DNA from: Chlorokybus atmophyticus
Taxonomy: Eukaryota; Streptophyta; Chlorokybophyceae; Chlorokybales; Chlorokybaceae
Reading direction: 5' to 3'
DNA length: 64,000 nucleotides
NCBI GenBank assembly: GCA_009103225.1
Contig: RHPI01001052.1
Span: 79,172 to 143,171 of the forward strand
The position numbers were made by a program, and so were the translations under genes. The notes beneath the pieces are model-generated. The model worked only from the letters and a program-made list of their open reading frames with translations, made no database searches and was not told where the DNA came from. Positions 49,801-60,613 of the stretch are shown here, in pieces (the stretch's first letter is position 1; every line of letters starts with the position of its first letter).

Positions 49801-50400
49801 CGCCCCAGCGTGCCATGCGTAGGAGTGCAGGAACCAGTGGTCATGCTGCAGAGTTGACTCGGCTCCGCATAAGCACCAGAATGTCACGTGTGAAGCAATT
49901 GTGGCAGATGTCTTGCACTCACCTTCTCTGACAGGGGCTGTGGCTGTGGATGACGTGCGCTTGGAACGGGGAGGATTAGGCTGCTGTCCTGCGGGGTGCG
50001 CGGCGGACGCTAAAGGCGAAGCGGATCCACTAGCTACTGTTGCTACTCTCTTCGCACCTCCTATGCTCGCTGTTGATCCACGGCTTCGCTTCGCAGCCCG
50101 GGGCATGTCGCCGCTCGTGCATGGGGGCAGCGTCAAGCTGGAGCCGCTACGGCGCTTCTTGTTTGTAACATACAGCAGTGCCACCAGCAAGCAAAGCGGC
50201 AGCACCAGCAGCACAGCGGCTACAACTGTCGCCGAAAGCCGCAGCCCATCTGGCGCACTGGCCAATCCCAGTCCAGCTGCGTCCTGCACGTCCAGCGCAG
50301 CTCCCAGATCGACTTCTTCTCCCCAAGCACCTCCCTCCTGCCCCTCCCACGCCTCCGCCGCCGCCCACACCACCGCCAAAGTCGCCAACAACAACCACAT
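46822..50400 (-). CDS. ARI: ARIADNE-type RBR E3 ubiquitin ligase with N-terminal membrane segment
   Basis: Minus-strand exons 50400..49923, 49591..49170, 49039..48843, 48752..48563, 48468..48336, 48202..48115, 48045..47972, 47834..47807, 47744..47682, 47600..47396, 47294..47262, 47181..47092 and 46998..46822 give 725 residues. The RBR ligase takes ubiquitin from an E2 onto its own cysteine. Order: hydrophobic leader [20 protein letters not shown]; a helix [20 protein letters not shown] followed by KKRR; a basic/Ser-rich linker; the acidic ARI start [16 protein letters not shown]; a UBA-like region; RING1 ([24 protein letters not shown]); IBR ([16 protein letters not shown]); RING2 ([28 protein letters not shown]); and the Ariadne helices ([30 protein letters not shown]). 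The catalytic cysteine is that of GGCNHM. ARIADNE proteins usually start at the acidic segment and have about 560-600 residues, so exon 1 is an extra. An internal ATG at 49577 (MLRSGRAYS) would give the ordinary soluble form. Confidence 0.9.
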
Positions 50401-50625
50401 GGGTGGCAAGACTGCTGTTAGTGCGCGTCCAACATTACTTCTAACCAGCAAATCTGGTTAAAGTAGTAGGTTTTTAACCAGGTTGACGGTTGCCTTAACC
50501 AAGACGGGCCAGCCACGCGTGACGAACTCACAACAACGGCTTGGTGACTTCGCTAAACATCACGCAGTTTGGTCACAGTAGCCTCCCCAAACCCTAGCCA
50601 TAGAGTGAGGCTCAGTGTTTGCAGC

Positions 50626-51881
50626 ATGGCTGTGGTGCAGGGCGTTGTCGCCGCCGGCGGCGGTGGCGTTGTGCTGCCCGTCAAGGGCGCCATTCTTCTG
50701 CGTAGAGCTTGTATCAAACAATGCTTCAACAGGTCCTTTCGGAGAACGTCGCGTGCAACTGCAGCTGGAGGCGGCAGCGTCGCAGCCCTGCCGCAAGGTG
50801 CCCGCAAGGTGCCCAAGGTAAAAGTGTGCGGTATCACTACGCCTGAAGATGCCAAGCTGGCAGCTGGAGCTGGAGCGGACTTCATCGGCATGATCATGTG
50901 GCCTGGTACGAGTCAACCAAGCTAGTGCAGCTCTCTTCAGGCGTTATGCTTGTTTACATTCCTGCATGCCGCTGAGCAGGCAGCACATGGAGACTCTAGG
51001 CAGTGGTCAGCTCTATTTGCGACCTCCTCTACGTGGAGATGTGCATGCAGTCACTTTAACAAAGATTGAGTTCAGGGTTAGGAAGTCAAGTCTGTCATGC
51101 AAACTGGGTGGTTACAGGCGGTAGTGTTCAGGGTCCAAGCGCTATGTTAGCGTAGACGTGGGATCAGAGATTGCTGCAGCGGCGCGCAAACATGGAGCCA
51201 CCCCTGTCGCGGTCTTTGTGGATGGCACTGCGGACACAATTGCTGGAACATGCGCAGCTATGGATGTCGGCATTGCACAGGTAAGGTTGATTTCGAGGTT
51301 TAAACAGCACTGACACCGAGATCAAGTGTTGCGTAATCACAGTGCGTTGCATGCAGCTTCACGGCGACGCAGCCAGGCAGGCTTTGAACAAGCTGCCTGC
51401 GTCGCTTGATGTCATCTATGTGTTGAGCGCCGACAAGAGCGGAAAGCTGCAGACAGAACTGCCAAGCAGAGATGGCGCAAGGGCCATCAATTGGTTGCTG
51501 ATCGATGGAGTCGTTGCTGGCAGGTAAGTCTGCGGCGGTACATTGTATGGTTGTGTGCAATGCGAGTTGTGCTGCCTCTGCAACTTTGGCAGATCTTGCA
51601 GACAATCTGCATATAGAATCACATGTTGAACCCAGATTGTGTGCAGCGGTGAAGCTTACGACTGGCAAAGGCTTAAAGTGCCCCAGGACTTGAGTGCAAA
51701 TGGCTGGCTTCTTGCAGGCGGGCTTCATCCAGACAATGTAGCAGATGCTATAGCTGCTGCGCAGCCCGACGTCGTTGATGTGGCCAGCGGTGTTGCTGGC
51801 CCTGATGGGGTGCGCAAAAGCATGTGTAGAGTATTGGCCTTCATGGAGGCAGTGCACGGCAGCTTGAATAGCAACAAGTAG
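50626..51881 (+). CDS. PAI: Phosphoribosylanthranilate isomerase (tryptophan biosynthesis)
   Basis: Exons 50626..50905, 51132..51280, 51357..51523 and 51647..51881 give 276 residues. The enzyme performs the Amadori rearrangement that is step three of tryptophan synthesis. After an Arg/Ala-rich leader of about 60 residues (probably a plastid transit peptide, ending near RKVPK) the TIM barrel starts VKVCGITTPEDAKLAAGAGA with the catalytic cysteine. Then follow ADFIGMIMWPGSKRYVS, VAVFVDGT, the catalytic-Asp region WLLIDGVVAGSGEAYDW, LAGGLHPDNVADAI and VDVASGVAGPDGVRK. The usual SGVE is SGVA here. The gene is head to head with ARI, 225 bases between start codons. An AAACCCTAG motif lies at 50589 in the leader. 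Confidence 0.95.
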
Positions 51882-52801
51882 AGTGGCTAGTTGTTGCACC
51901 CAGACACACTGATGTAAACATCTCGTTTATGACACTGAGTTTTATAGGCAACCTGCAAGCATTGCTGCCCATTGTGCAGTCAGCTGTGAAGTGGGCATGG
52001 GCGTGGGCGTGGACGTGGCTATGAACACCCAGCAGCAAAACCCTTGCTACTGTAGTTTGTTGGCAGTATCATCACCTAGGCAACCACCATCATGGTCTGC
52101 AACTGTTACTCAGCAGTACACTGCAGTGCCCATGGGTGCTGCGATGCGTGAGCAAAATCTTGACTGCATTGCAGCCTATGTGTTGGTCGTCCAGTGGGCG
52201 CATATGTACAAAAGATTTCATGCCTCATATGCTGCATGCATGGGGTGCCATTTACAACAAGCACATGTGCATGAGCATATGCCACGCGCATTGTATGTAC
52301 ATACAACACCACATCTTACATAATCCACCACCGGGCTACGCTACTACTACTCTACTCGCCTTCCCCGTGAGTCATACAAGCATGCAAGTGTTCGAGTCAT
52401 CACCTCCGCCACGGCTGTGGTTAGCCAGCCTTTGGAGCGTCAACGTCAGCAGCGGACCCAATAGACTTCCCCTGTGTATATGCCATGGCTTCTGACTCGC
52501 AACATGCTGTATATGGCTGGTCCGCGTTTGAGCACAGCTTGGTTGTCCCATTACACGAACCAATGGCTGATCGCAGTGTTGTCAATCAGCTAGTGCTTGC
52601 AGCCTGCTGCAAAGACCGCAGCGCTGTTGACCTGCGCCAGCATTGCTTAGAACATCATAGCTGCAGTGCAACACTGATGTTGCGCAGCCAGGCATGCCGC
52701 ATCTCATGTACATGCACAAACCTGGTGCACTCACCGCAAGCAAGTGGCAGGCATAATAAAACGAGCTATTCCATGCAAACGTCCGCCATCTCAGCTGTCA
52801 G
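51882..52801. other. Intergenic region with a dispersed repeat copy
   Basis: About 0.9 kb. From 52203 to 52390 it repeats blocks seen near 13.1 kb. A 106-codon plus-strand frame at 52485-52805 has no recognised domain and is not called. Confidence 0.55.
52203..52390. repeat. Dispersed repeat, copy near 52.3 kb
   Basis: Shares ordered blocks with 13068-13260, including GTACAAAAGAT, TGCCTCATA, CACCACCGGGCTA, CTACTCGCCTTCCCCGT and AAGCATGCAAGTGT. Confidence 0.7.
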
Positions 52802-53198
52802 CTAGCGGGTTGAGCTACTTCGGTGCCGGGAGACATCATCATCATAATCACCGCCTCCTGTAGAAAGTCATGCACAGATAGGAGCGCACGCGCAATGCGT
52901 GGCGCATCTATACTGAACTTGCTTGAACCACAGTCAAGCGGCTTGCGTGTTGGTACAACACACCGCATTGCCCACCTTCACGCCAGTAGTCTGCGGATGT
53001 GCGTTCGGCTTGCAAAGCCTTGACCACATCCTCATTCGAGCTCATTGGAGCCTGCTCCTTACTGCTCACTGCTGAACCCTTCTCTGTGGCGCCAGCGCTG
53101 CTGCTGTTCCACAGTGTCAGCATCAGCACGCCAACCCCTGCAGCCCCGGCAGCCGCCTGACCCACAAACTGCCCCCGCGTGTACCGTGAGTACGCCAT
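52802..53198 (-). CDS. Small single-pass membrane protein of unknown function
   Basis: Two minus-strand exons, 53198..52976 and 52857..52802, keep one frame and give 92 residues from MAYSRYTRGQFVGQAAAG to TAG. The N-terminal third is a hydrophobic, Gly/Ala-rich segment ending VGVLMLTLWNSS. The rest is polar, with TSADYWREGGGDYDDDVSRH near the end. I do not recognise the family. A short cytosol- or organelle-facing membrane protein is the simplest reading. The gene is head to head with CLF1, 418 bases between start codons, and the space holds a double telo-box. Confidence 0.6.
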
Positions 53199-53342
53199 GG
53201 CTCCCTACACCCACGCCGCTGCCGCCGCCGACGCTGCAGCAGAGGCCAAGGCATAAGAGTCTCAGACTTGTTCCAAACCCAAACAAAAGGGCCGAACCCG
53301 CGACGAGACTGAAGTGTGTTGAGGACGAAAGTGGATTTGGGA

Positions 53343-53358
53343 TTTAGGGTTAGGGTTT
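53343..53358. promoter_or_regulatory. Double telomere-type motif in a divergent promoter
   Basis: TTTAGGGTTAGGGTTT lies between the small membrane protein gene and CLF1. In plants such telo-boxes act in promoters of growth-linked genes; the role here is inferred. It could also be a relic of telomere-repeat insertion. Confidence 0.5.
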
Positions 53359-53616
53359 GTTAGCGGCGGCAGAGGCGGCGGTGGCGGTGAGGTCGTCCGG
53401 AGGGAGCTGGTCGCAGCTGTTACGGGTGTTGTGGAGCTGCCGTGTGGCTTACCGCAGTGGGGAGAGGTAGTTTTCTGCCATGAGGCGCCGCAGGTCAGAA
53501 AGTTAGAGGAGAAGCAGTGTGGACGACAACCAGCACACCAACAAAGACGGTGGACGACAGTTGGTTGAGTAGGTTGGCCTTGAGGGTGATTGCACATACA
53601 TCTCACTCTTTCAGCC

Positions 53617-56600
53617 ATGGCTTCCTCAAACCCCGTGGGCTTTCTGGCCAAGGGCGACACGGAGGTGCGCATGCCCAGGCCCACCCGGGTGAAGAACAAG
53701 GCGCCGGCGCCAGTGCAGATTACCGCGGAACAGATCTTGCGCGAAGCTGTTGCGTTGCGAGAGGTGAGTCTGTTGTCGCATGCATGTCTTGGCTGTACAT
53801 GGAGCTGCTCACACAGCAAGGGTTCAACTTGTTCAACTATTTGCTGAAATTGTTCTTGGGCTGCATATTGATCGAGTTCAGTTGCATGCATAACCTGCTG
53901 CTATGGGTGAGAGACTATCACTCTGATGATAATGCTAGCTCACATCTTGTCTGCATCAATTCAACAGTTGACGCAAAGACATGTTGTTCAGCGCACTTGA
54001 GAGGACATGCTCATTACGTGGTGTTTACTTGCACATTAGTTTTGCGTCAACGCGTCGTCAAAACACGGCAAAGTTTTGTTTTAGTAGCTCACAGCACGAA
54101 AGTTGCATATACTCGACATCTTTGACAGTTATGTGCGCATGGCATACAACGCTGACAAGTGCTCAAATGTTTACCACACTTCGCAAATGCTACAGTCAAT
54201 TTGGTGCGTGGTTGGCGCAGATATGTCGACGATATGGTGTGTGGCTAACTGCATTGTGATGTGATATCACAGGAAGATCACAAAGCACCCAAGCAGAAGA
54301 TCAGCGACAAGGATGAGCTTGCTGAGTACCGCCTAAGGAAGCGCAAGGAGTTTGAAGACTCCATTCGCCGAGTACGATGGAACATCACCGTGTGGGTGAA
54401 ATACGCCAGTTGGGAAGAATCGCAGAAGGACTTTGCGCGTGCAAGGTGTGCTTTGTGTGCATGGGTTTTTGTCTCTTGTCGCATGGCATCAGCATGATCT
54501 GGTATAATAAATTCAGCCTGCGTTCAGGTCTGTCTGGGAAAGGTCGCTGGAGGTAGATTACCGCAATGTGACCATATGGCTCAAGTACGCCGAGATGGAG
54601 ATGCGTCATCGCCATGTGAATCATGCGCGCAATGTGTGGGACCGAGCGGTGACGCTGCTTCCCCGCGTCGACCAGCTGTGGTACAAGTACATACACATGG
54701 AGGAGATGCTCGGGAACATTGCCGGCGCGCGTCAGATATTTGAGCGGTGGATGCAGTGGGAGCCTGACCACAATGGCTGGACAGCGTACATCAAGATGGA
54801 AATGCGCTACAATGAGGTGTGTTTAATGATGTTAATGGTTGATGAAGGGATGCATGTCTATTGGTGCCAGTCACTTGGTGCACACGAGTAAGTGGTGTTC
54901 ATAAATGGCAGGTGGAACGAGCCCGCAACATTTTTGAGCGATATGTACTTTGTCATCCCTCAGTGACGGCGTGGGTGAAGTACGCAAAGTTTGAGACAAA
55001 GAACAGTGAGCGCGAGAGGGCACGGAAGTGTTACGAGCGAGCTGTCGAACAGCTTGGCGAGGACGGGCAAACAGAGGAGCTGTTCGTGATGTTTGCTGAG
55101 TTTGAAGAGCGGTGTCGAGAAACAGAACGCGCCCGTGCCATCTACAAGTTCGCCCTCGACCACATTCCCAAGGCGCAGGCACAGAACCTCTATCAGAGAT
55201 TCGTCACCTTTGAGAAGCAGTTTGGAGATCGAGCCGGCATTGAGGACGTTATTGTCAGCAAGCGCCGCTTCCATTATGAGGAGGAGATTAAGCAGAACCC
55301 TTCCAACTACGATGTCTGGTTTGACTATGCTCGCCTGGAGGAGAGCAATGTTGACAAGGATAAGGTACCGTGCCGCTTCTGGATCAAGGCATGCATGTCC
55401 ACATGCGCTGTGTGGTTGTTGTACCACATATGCAGTGTTACATGCAATGGTGGTCATTAGCTGACACAATCGGTTGCAGGTGCGGGAGGTGTACGAGCGT
55501 GCTATCGCCAATATCCCTCCAGCTGATGAGAAGCGATACTGGCAGCGCTATATATACTTGTGGTACGCTTGGGCATGTGTGCTCGGGCTACTTTGCATGG
55601 CAGCATCCATGCTGAAACTGTAATGTCGTTATGTTTGCAGGATAAATTATGCCTTGTATGAAGAGTTGGAGGCTGCAGACGTAGATCGCACCAGAGATGT
55701 ATATAGGTCAGTTGCTTGTAATGGCAGCAGTCTATATGCAGTCAAAGCTGGCATGGCGCTTACATGCACCAATCGCAGGGAAGCCCTAAAGATTATCCCC
55801 CACAAGAAGTTTTCCTTTTCCAAGCTTTGGTTGTTGGCTGCTCAGTTTGAGATACGGCAACTCAACCTGAGTGGCGCGCGACAAATCTTGGGCTCTGCCA
55901 TTGGCATGGCTCCAAAAGACAAGGTTGGTGCCTTGCACCCTTGTTTTTACAAACATTGCAGTTGTGTATCTGCTATGACACTTACAACCTGTGCTTGTTG
56001 CAGATTTTCAAGTCGTACATAGAGGTTGAGCTGCAGTTAGGCAACATTGACAGGTGTAGGACGCTATACGAGAAGTACCTGGAGTGGTCTCCATCAAACT
56101 GCTTTGCTTGGACAAAGGTGCGTATCTATCTGCCAAGGCACGTGTCGCTGGCAGGCATCATGACATTCAGATGTACTAACCTGCGCTGTGTGTGGTTAGT
56201 TTGCTGAACTGGAGCGGTCTCTCGGGGAAGCAGAGCGAGCGCGTGCCATATTTGAGCTGGCGATCAGTCAGCCAGTCTTGGATATGCCGGAGCTGCTCTG
56301 GAAGGTATGTGTCTTGTGTCGTGTGGATGGTCACCGAGTTGCTATCTGGCCAACATGTGCATAACATCGCAGGCCTACATTGATTCTGAGATTGCCAATG
56401 GCGAGTACAGCAAGACGAGGGCGTTGTACGAGAGGCTATTGGATCGCACGAAGCATGTGAAGGTATGCAGTTGCTATGTGTACAAATGCCATACTGACAC
56501 GTTCTGAGCTCACCGTTATCTTGCATAGGTCTGGATGAGTTTCGCTCAGTTTGAGGCATCTGTGCCTGTACCTGGCGAGCCAAGTAATGAAGAGGATGCC

Positions 56601-57241
56601 GAGAACGGCGAGCAACCGGTCAGTTTGCTTGGCCCGCCCATACATGCATGTTTTGTTAAGTGTTGCAGCCATGCACTGACAAGTGTTTGCCTGGCCTATC
56701 AGGAAGCTGATGAGATGGAGCTGGAGCTTGCCAAGCAGAGACGCTCAGAAACAGCGCGAGGTGGGCACATGTTTTTTGCCCTGGCTGTGCATGCCGCCGG
56801 TAACAAATGACTTCATTAATCTGATGCTGATATCATGGTATAGGTATCTACGAGCGTGGTCTGCGATCGCTACAAGAAACGGCCCCCGACGCTAAGGAAG
56901 AAAGGGTGATGCTTCTGGAGGCCTGGAGAGACTTTGAGGCAGAGCACGGCAACGTGCAGACGCGCGAAGATGTCAACAAGAAGCTGCCAAAGCGGGTGAA
57001 GAGGAAGCGTCCGGTCATTTCGGAAGACGGCATTGCTGCAGGGTAAGTGGTGTTCTTGTAGCTATTGCACAAGACATTGCCTGGCGTGTGCTTTATGCTG
57101 ACTGTCATTCGCTTTTACAGGTATGAAGAGTTCTATGACTACATCTTTCCGGAGGAGGCGGGCGCAGCACCCAACCTCAAGATCCTGGAGGCTGCTTATA
57201 GATGGAAACGCCAAAAGCAGCAGGAGCAGAACGGAGATTGA
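53617..57241 (+). CDS. CLF1: Pre-mRNA splicing factor CLF1/CRNKL1 (crooked neck)
   Basis: Exons 53617..53763, 54273..54445, 54528..54816, 54912..55364, 55480..55562, 55641..55706, 55779..55923, 56004..56117, 56200..56304, 56373..56462, 56529..56618, 56703..56760, 56844..57042 and 57121..57241 give 710 residues. The protein is a HAT-repeat scaffold of the Prp19-associated complex needed for spliceosome activation. After the conserved start ([39 protein letters not shown]) come tandem HAT repeats of the pattern W-x2-YA-x2-E ... A-R-x2-(F/Y)ER, for example [19 protein letters not shown] and [20 protein letters not shown]. The C-terminal block reads [12 protein letters not shown] then [12 protein letters not shown], typical of the family. 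No part is missing. Confidence 0.96.
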
Positions 57242-58049
57242 TGGAGCCCATTGCGGCTTTTTGTGTAATTGTATGCGTACGGCTGCCATCGGCTGTTGGC
57301 ACGCACACTTGTCTCCATTGTCCATGTGCTGCAAAGTCACGAGGTTTTAATCAAGAGCACATGCTGCGTAGCACATGTCCAATGTGTGATGCAGAAGGCA
57401 GTGGAATGTTGTAGTGGCTGTTACCCTTCTTGTCTTGACTGCCAAACTTGTGCATCCAGTGTTGGTTACGAGCATATTGAACACCTCCAACCAATGGTAT
57501 AGTACAACAGATGGATTGGGGCCAATCAGTCAAGCAAGCAAGCATATTCATTCCCTCTTGCATCTCTTACAACATAGCAAAGCTTGACGATACAGCACAA
57601 GCAAGGCAAAGCCGACAGGGTGGGGGGCCCCATTGGGGTATAGTTCAGTGCACTAGCGATAGACCGGGGGAGGAGTGTGGGCAGAGGGAAGGGGGAAGGG
57701 GTAGCAGCAAGCAGCAAAGGAAGCACCTGCAGTCTGCATAGCATCGCAGGTATCTATGTCGTAGGTATGTCAACAGTGGGTTCACTCACATTGCACCATG
57801 CACGCTGATTGAGTTGCTGCGAAATGCAGCGGTTGCTAGCGTGCTTGTTTTGTTGAATACGGAACCAACATGGCACTCAGTGAACAAATTAGATACAGTT
57901 TGCTCTCGTTAAGGGGCCTCGGTTAGACGTATCGCTTGGAATGAGAGCAATTTCTTTCATGAATTGGACGTGTATGAGGCAAATTTAACTCTGATCAACA
58001 GCTTGAGCACCTGCTATAGCAGTTAAAACTGCTGATTGCTCTTACAGCG

Positions 58050-58960
58050 AGGGCAACATGCATAGGCTTTCCAATCACAAGCACCAGCAACATGCACCAG
58101 CACACGCAGATTCAACACACAGGCACTCATATAGCCAGGCAGAGGACAGCTTGCTATTAAGACAGGGCAAAGGCAACCTATGTGCTTGTAGCTAAGTGCG
58201 TGCAGTGTGCAGCGCGGGAGGGGTTTGTTGTGGTAGGGCAAAGGAGAAGGGTATGAAACAGACCTGTGCGCACAGGTGCCAGGGTTAGGCCGAGGGCTTG
58301 TTGTAGACAACAGCAACCGCAACAGCAGTAAGGAGGTTGTTGGGGAGGCGGAGGGGAGTGCTGTGTTGTGCTGTGCGACTGAGGCTGCTATGTCGGAGCT
58401 GTTGTGGTCTTGTGAAGGGTGTGGTAGGACCCGCGCTGGTTGTCATGAGTCTCCCACTGGCTGCAGTCTTTTAGGGTTGCCGTTGTGACCAAGCGTGACA
58501 GCCAGCAGCACGGTTAGCTACCGTAAGAGATGCTGTGCATGAGATGCACACATGCACACATGTACCGTTACAGACGCACACATGAACACATGCACGGCAC
58601 TGAGCTGACAGAGATCATGTGTGGGCAGACACTCTGCTCCCCACATACTTCATAACCACACACACACACACACACACACAAAAAAAAAACCTACCTCACT
58701 CACCTGTTTGGTTCACTTACGAACGCTTGCCACCAACGCGTAGAGCCTTTGATATGTCATGTTGTAAACCATCCCGTCCAGGGGGGTGGGATACATCTTT
58801 GCGCGCAGCTTGCCCAGGAGCTCATGTGGTACCCGTAGGATGCATGTCTCTGAGTAGCTGCACCATTTCACAGAGAAAGTGCGCTGGCAAAGGGCATATG
58901 CGAATGAGCATGATGACTTGCGACACCACGACCCCAAGTTTCATGCATGTTTGTTTCGTG
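58050..58960 (-). mobile_element. Decayed retroelement fragment (copy 2)
   Basis: On the minus strand between about 58950 and 58713 the translation matches the end of the reverse transcriptase fragment at 9.7 kb (MVQLLRDM, ELLGKLRAKMYPTP, VYNMTYQRLYALVA), but with a frameshift near 58830, so this copy is dead. Outside the frame, stretches of 58060-58700 recall the flank of copy 1, including GCATAGGCTTTCCAA and GGCAGACACTCTGCTCCCCA. Confidence 0.6.
58658..58690. repeat. (CA)n followed by an A run
   Basis: About 12 CA units then about ten A residues, inside retroelement copy 2. On the opposite strand this is T then TG. Confidence 0.85.
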
Positions 58961-60613
58961 TTCGTAAACTGCTTGTTGTGTGTGATGATATGACGTATGC
59001 TTGCCTGTGTATAGGGTATGTGAAGTGCTGTGTGCGCTTCTGCTAGGGGACCCTCTTTTTCACGCTATGCAGTAGACTGCACTGATTTTTTAGCTTCCTG
59101 CGCTGACAGTTGGCGTACACTACTCGCTGACAAGTCGACTGTCGGCAACAAAAGTCACCGACAGTCGGTCCATTTCAGCTCGACCCTTGATGTAAGAGCC
59201 CCTTGGTATAAGAGCATGCAGCAGGCTCTTTCCGAACGTGGCCCTTAGATCAAGGGGCAGACATCACAGCACCTCGAACTATATACCACACCGCACTCAC
59301 GGTCAGGGGTTGCCAGATGTTGTGCATGAACCATATCTGGCAGCCCCTAGCTGATCGGAGCTGCCAGATAGGAGATTATCATTGGTGGTTTGCGATCGCG
59401 ATTCCTCTGATGAGAGATGGTTGCCTCCTGGTAGCATTTGTTTGAGTAGTAGCTAAGGTGGCTGCCACGTCGGCGGCTCGGTTGGCGGCGTCGGAGGCGT
59501 AACGTGAATGAAGCTGTAGCTGCTTTGCGCCAATCAGTCCTGAAAGGTAAGGTGAGCTGCAAGCGACTGCTTTGCTTTTCGTTCCTAGTCTGCCCGTCTC
59601 CAATTTGAATGCTTGTATTCGCATGTCGTTTCGTTGTTGGTGGACACTAGGCCTGCACTCTGTTGCTTGTGTTCGGTTGCATTTGGCCTGCATGCCCATA
59701 GACTACACTATCTGCGCACAGTGCAAAGGAGCTAAACCTGAGTCTGAGCCGTTTGCATGTTCGTGGTTGTGGTTGGCTGGCTTTGCCTCTTGCATAGGTC
59801 GTCCCATGATCAGACCGCCTGTACCTGCATTGTCCTGCTGTGTCGGTGTGAGCCACGGACATGGTCGACGCTATGGCGTCAGCTTCTAACACTGTGACAC
59901 AATGCAGCTGGCAGGTTGAGTACTCCGGAAGCTGTTGAAAAGTGTGGCCTAATGTGCTCTCCCCAACAGTTGTCGTAAACGACGGAAGCCAAGACATTCA
60001 CTCCTACTAGGCCATCCACGCGCCCACTGCTTAACATATTCAAAGCGCAAGGTAGCAGCATAGGCCCTCTAGCCGGCAACAACAGCACTCCTAGAGCTTG
60101 TACTCCTAGAGCTCAGCTCGCAAACGCGGTGCGACGACCACCATGTGAGCCAGGCTGCAGGCGATGGTGACCAACCTGGTATGTGAATGCATTCATCTTG
60201 AGCAATTGTCTGACGCTGCACACAATGCCATGTTGTGTGCCTGCAAGCGCAACTTGGCTTATGCAGCATGGCAGCAAGGCTGTTCCGGTGGTGCTGAACA
60301 CCATGAAATCTATGCTCGCACTGTGTGAGATAGTTGCAATCAGACAGAGTGCACACTTGGCATGCTCTATCAGGGTCTTGTCTTCGTACTCACGGGCGTG
60401 TATAGGTGTGGGCATGTTGGACCGGCCAAGCTTGGATGCTTTCTTAGCGGGACTTGGCAGAGACAGGCCAGATATCAGCCCGTGACTAGAGTCCACAGTG
60501 CTGATATTGGCATTTGCTAAGTGGAGAGTATTAGTGCCTTAGCAAAGTGGTTGTTTGCTCGTTGCCGTGAGAGCAACGGTGGCAGGAAGTAGCAACATCA
60601 CGGTGGTGGCGGC

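Larger units (their letters stand above)
57242..60613. other. Repeat-rich intergenic tract
   Basis: Over 3 kb with no recognised intact gene. It holds retroelement copy 2, a CA/A microsatellite and small inverted repeats (GACTGTCGG/CCGACAGTC near 59136-59167; GGGGTTGCCAGAT/ATCTGGCAGCCCC near 59307-59346). Overlapping frames of about 100-127 codons occur at 60113-60496 but show no domain. Confidence 0.5.

Noticed and set aside
49699-50451. A 250-codon single-exon membrane protein on the minus strand
   Set aside because: The frame continues past a good GTGAGT donor at 49922 only as read-through, and its first codons precede the ATG at 50400. The spliced join to the ARIADNE exons fits better.
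60113-60496. A 127-codon minus-strand frame between retroelement copy 2 and the heparinase-like gene
   Set aside because: It reads partly protein-like but has no recognised domain and an equal-length frame on the opposite strand; left uncalled.
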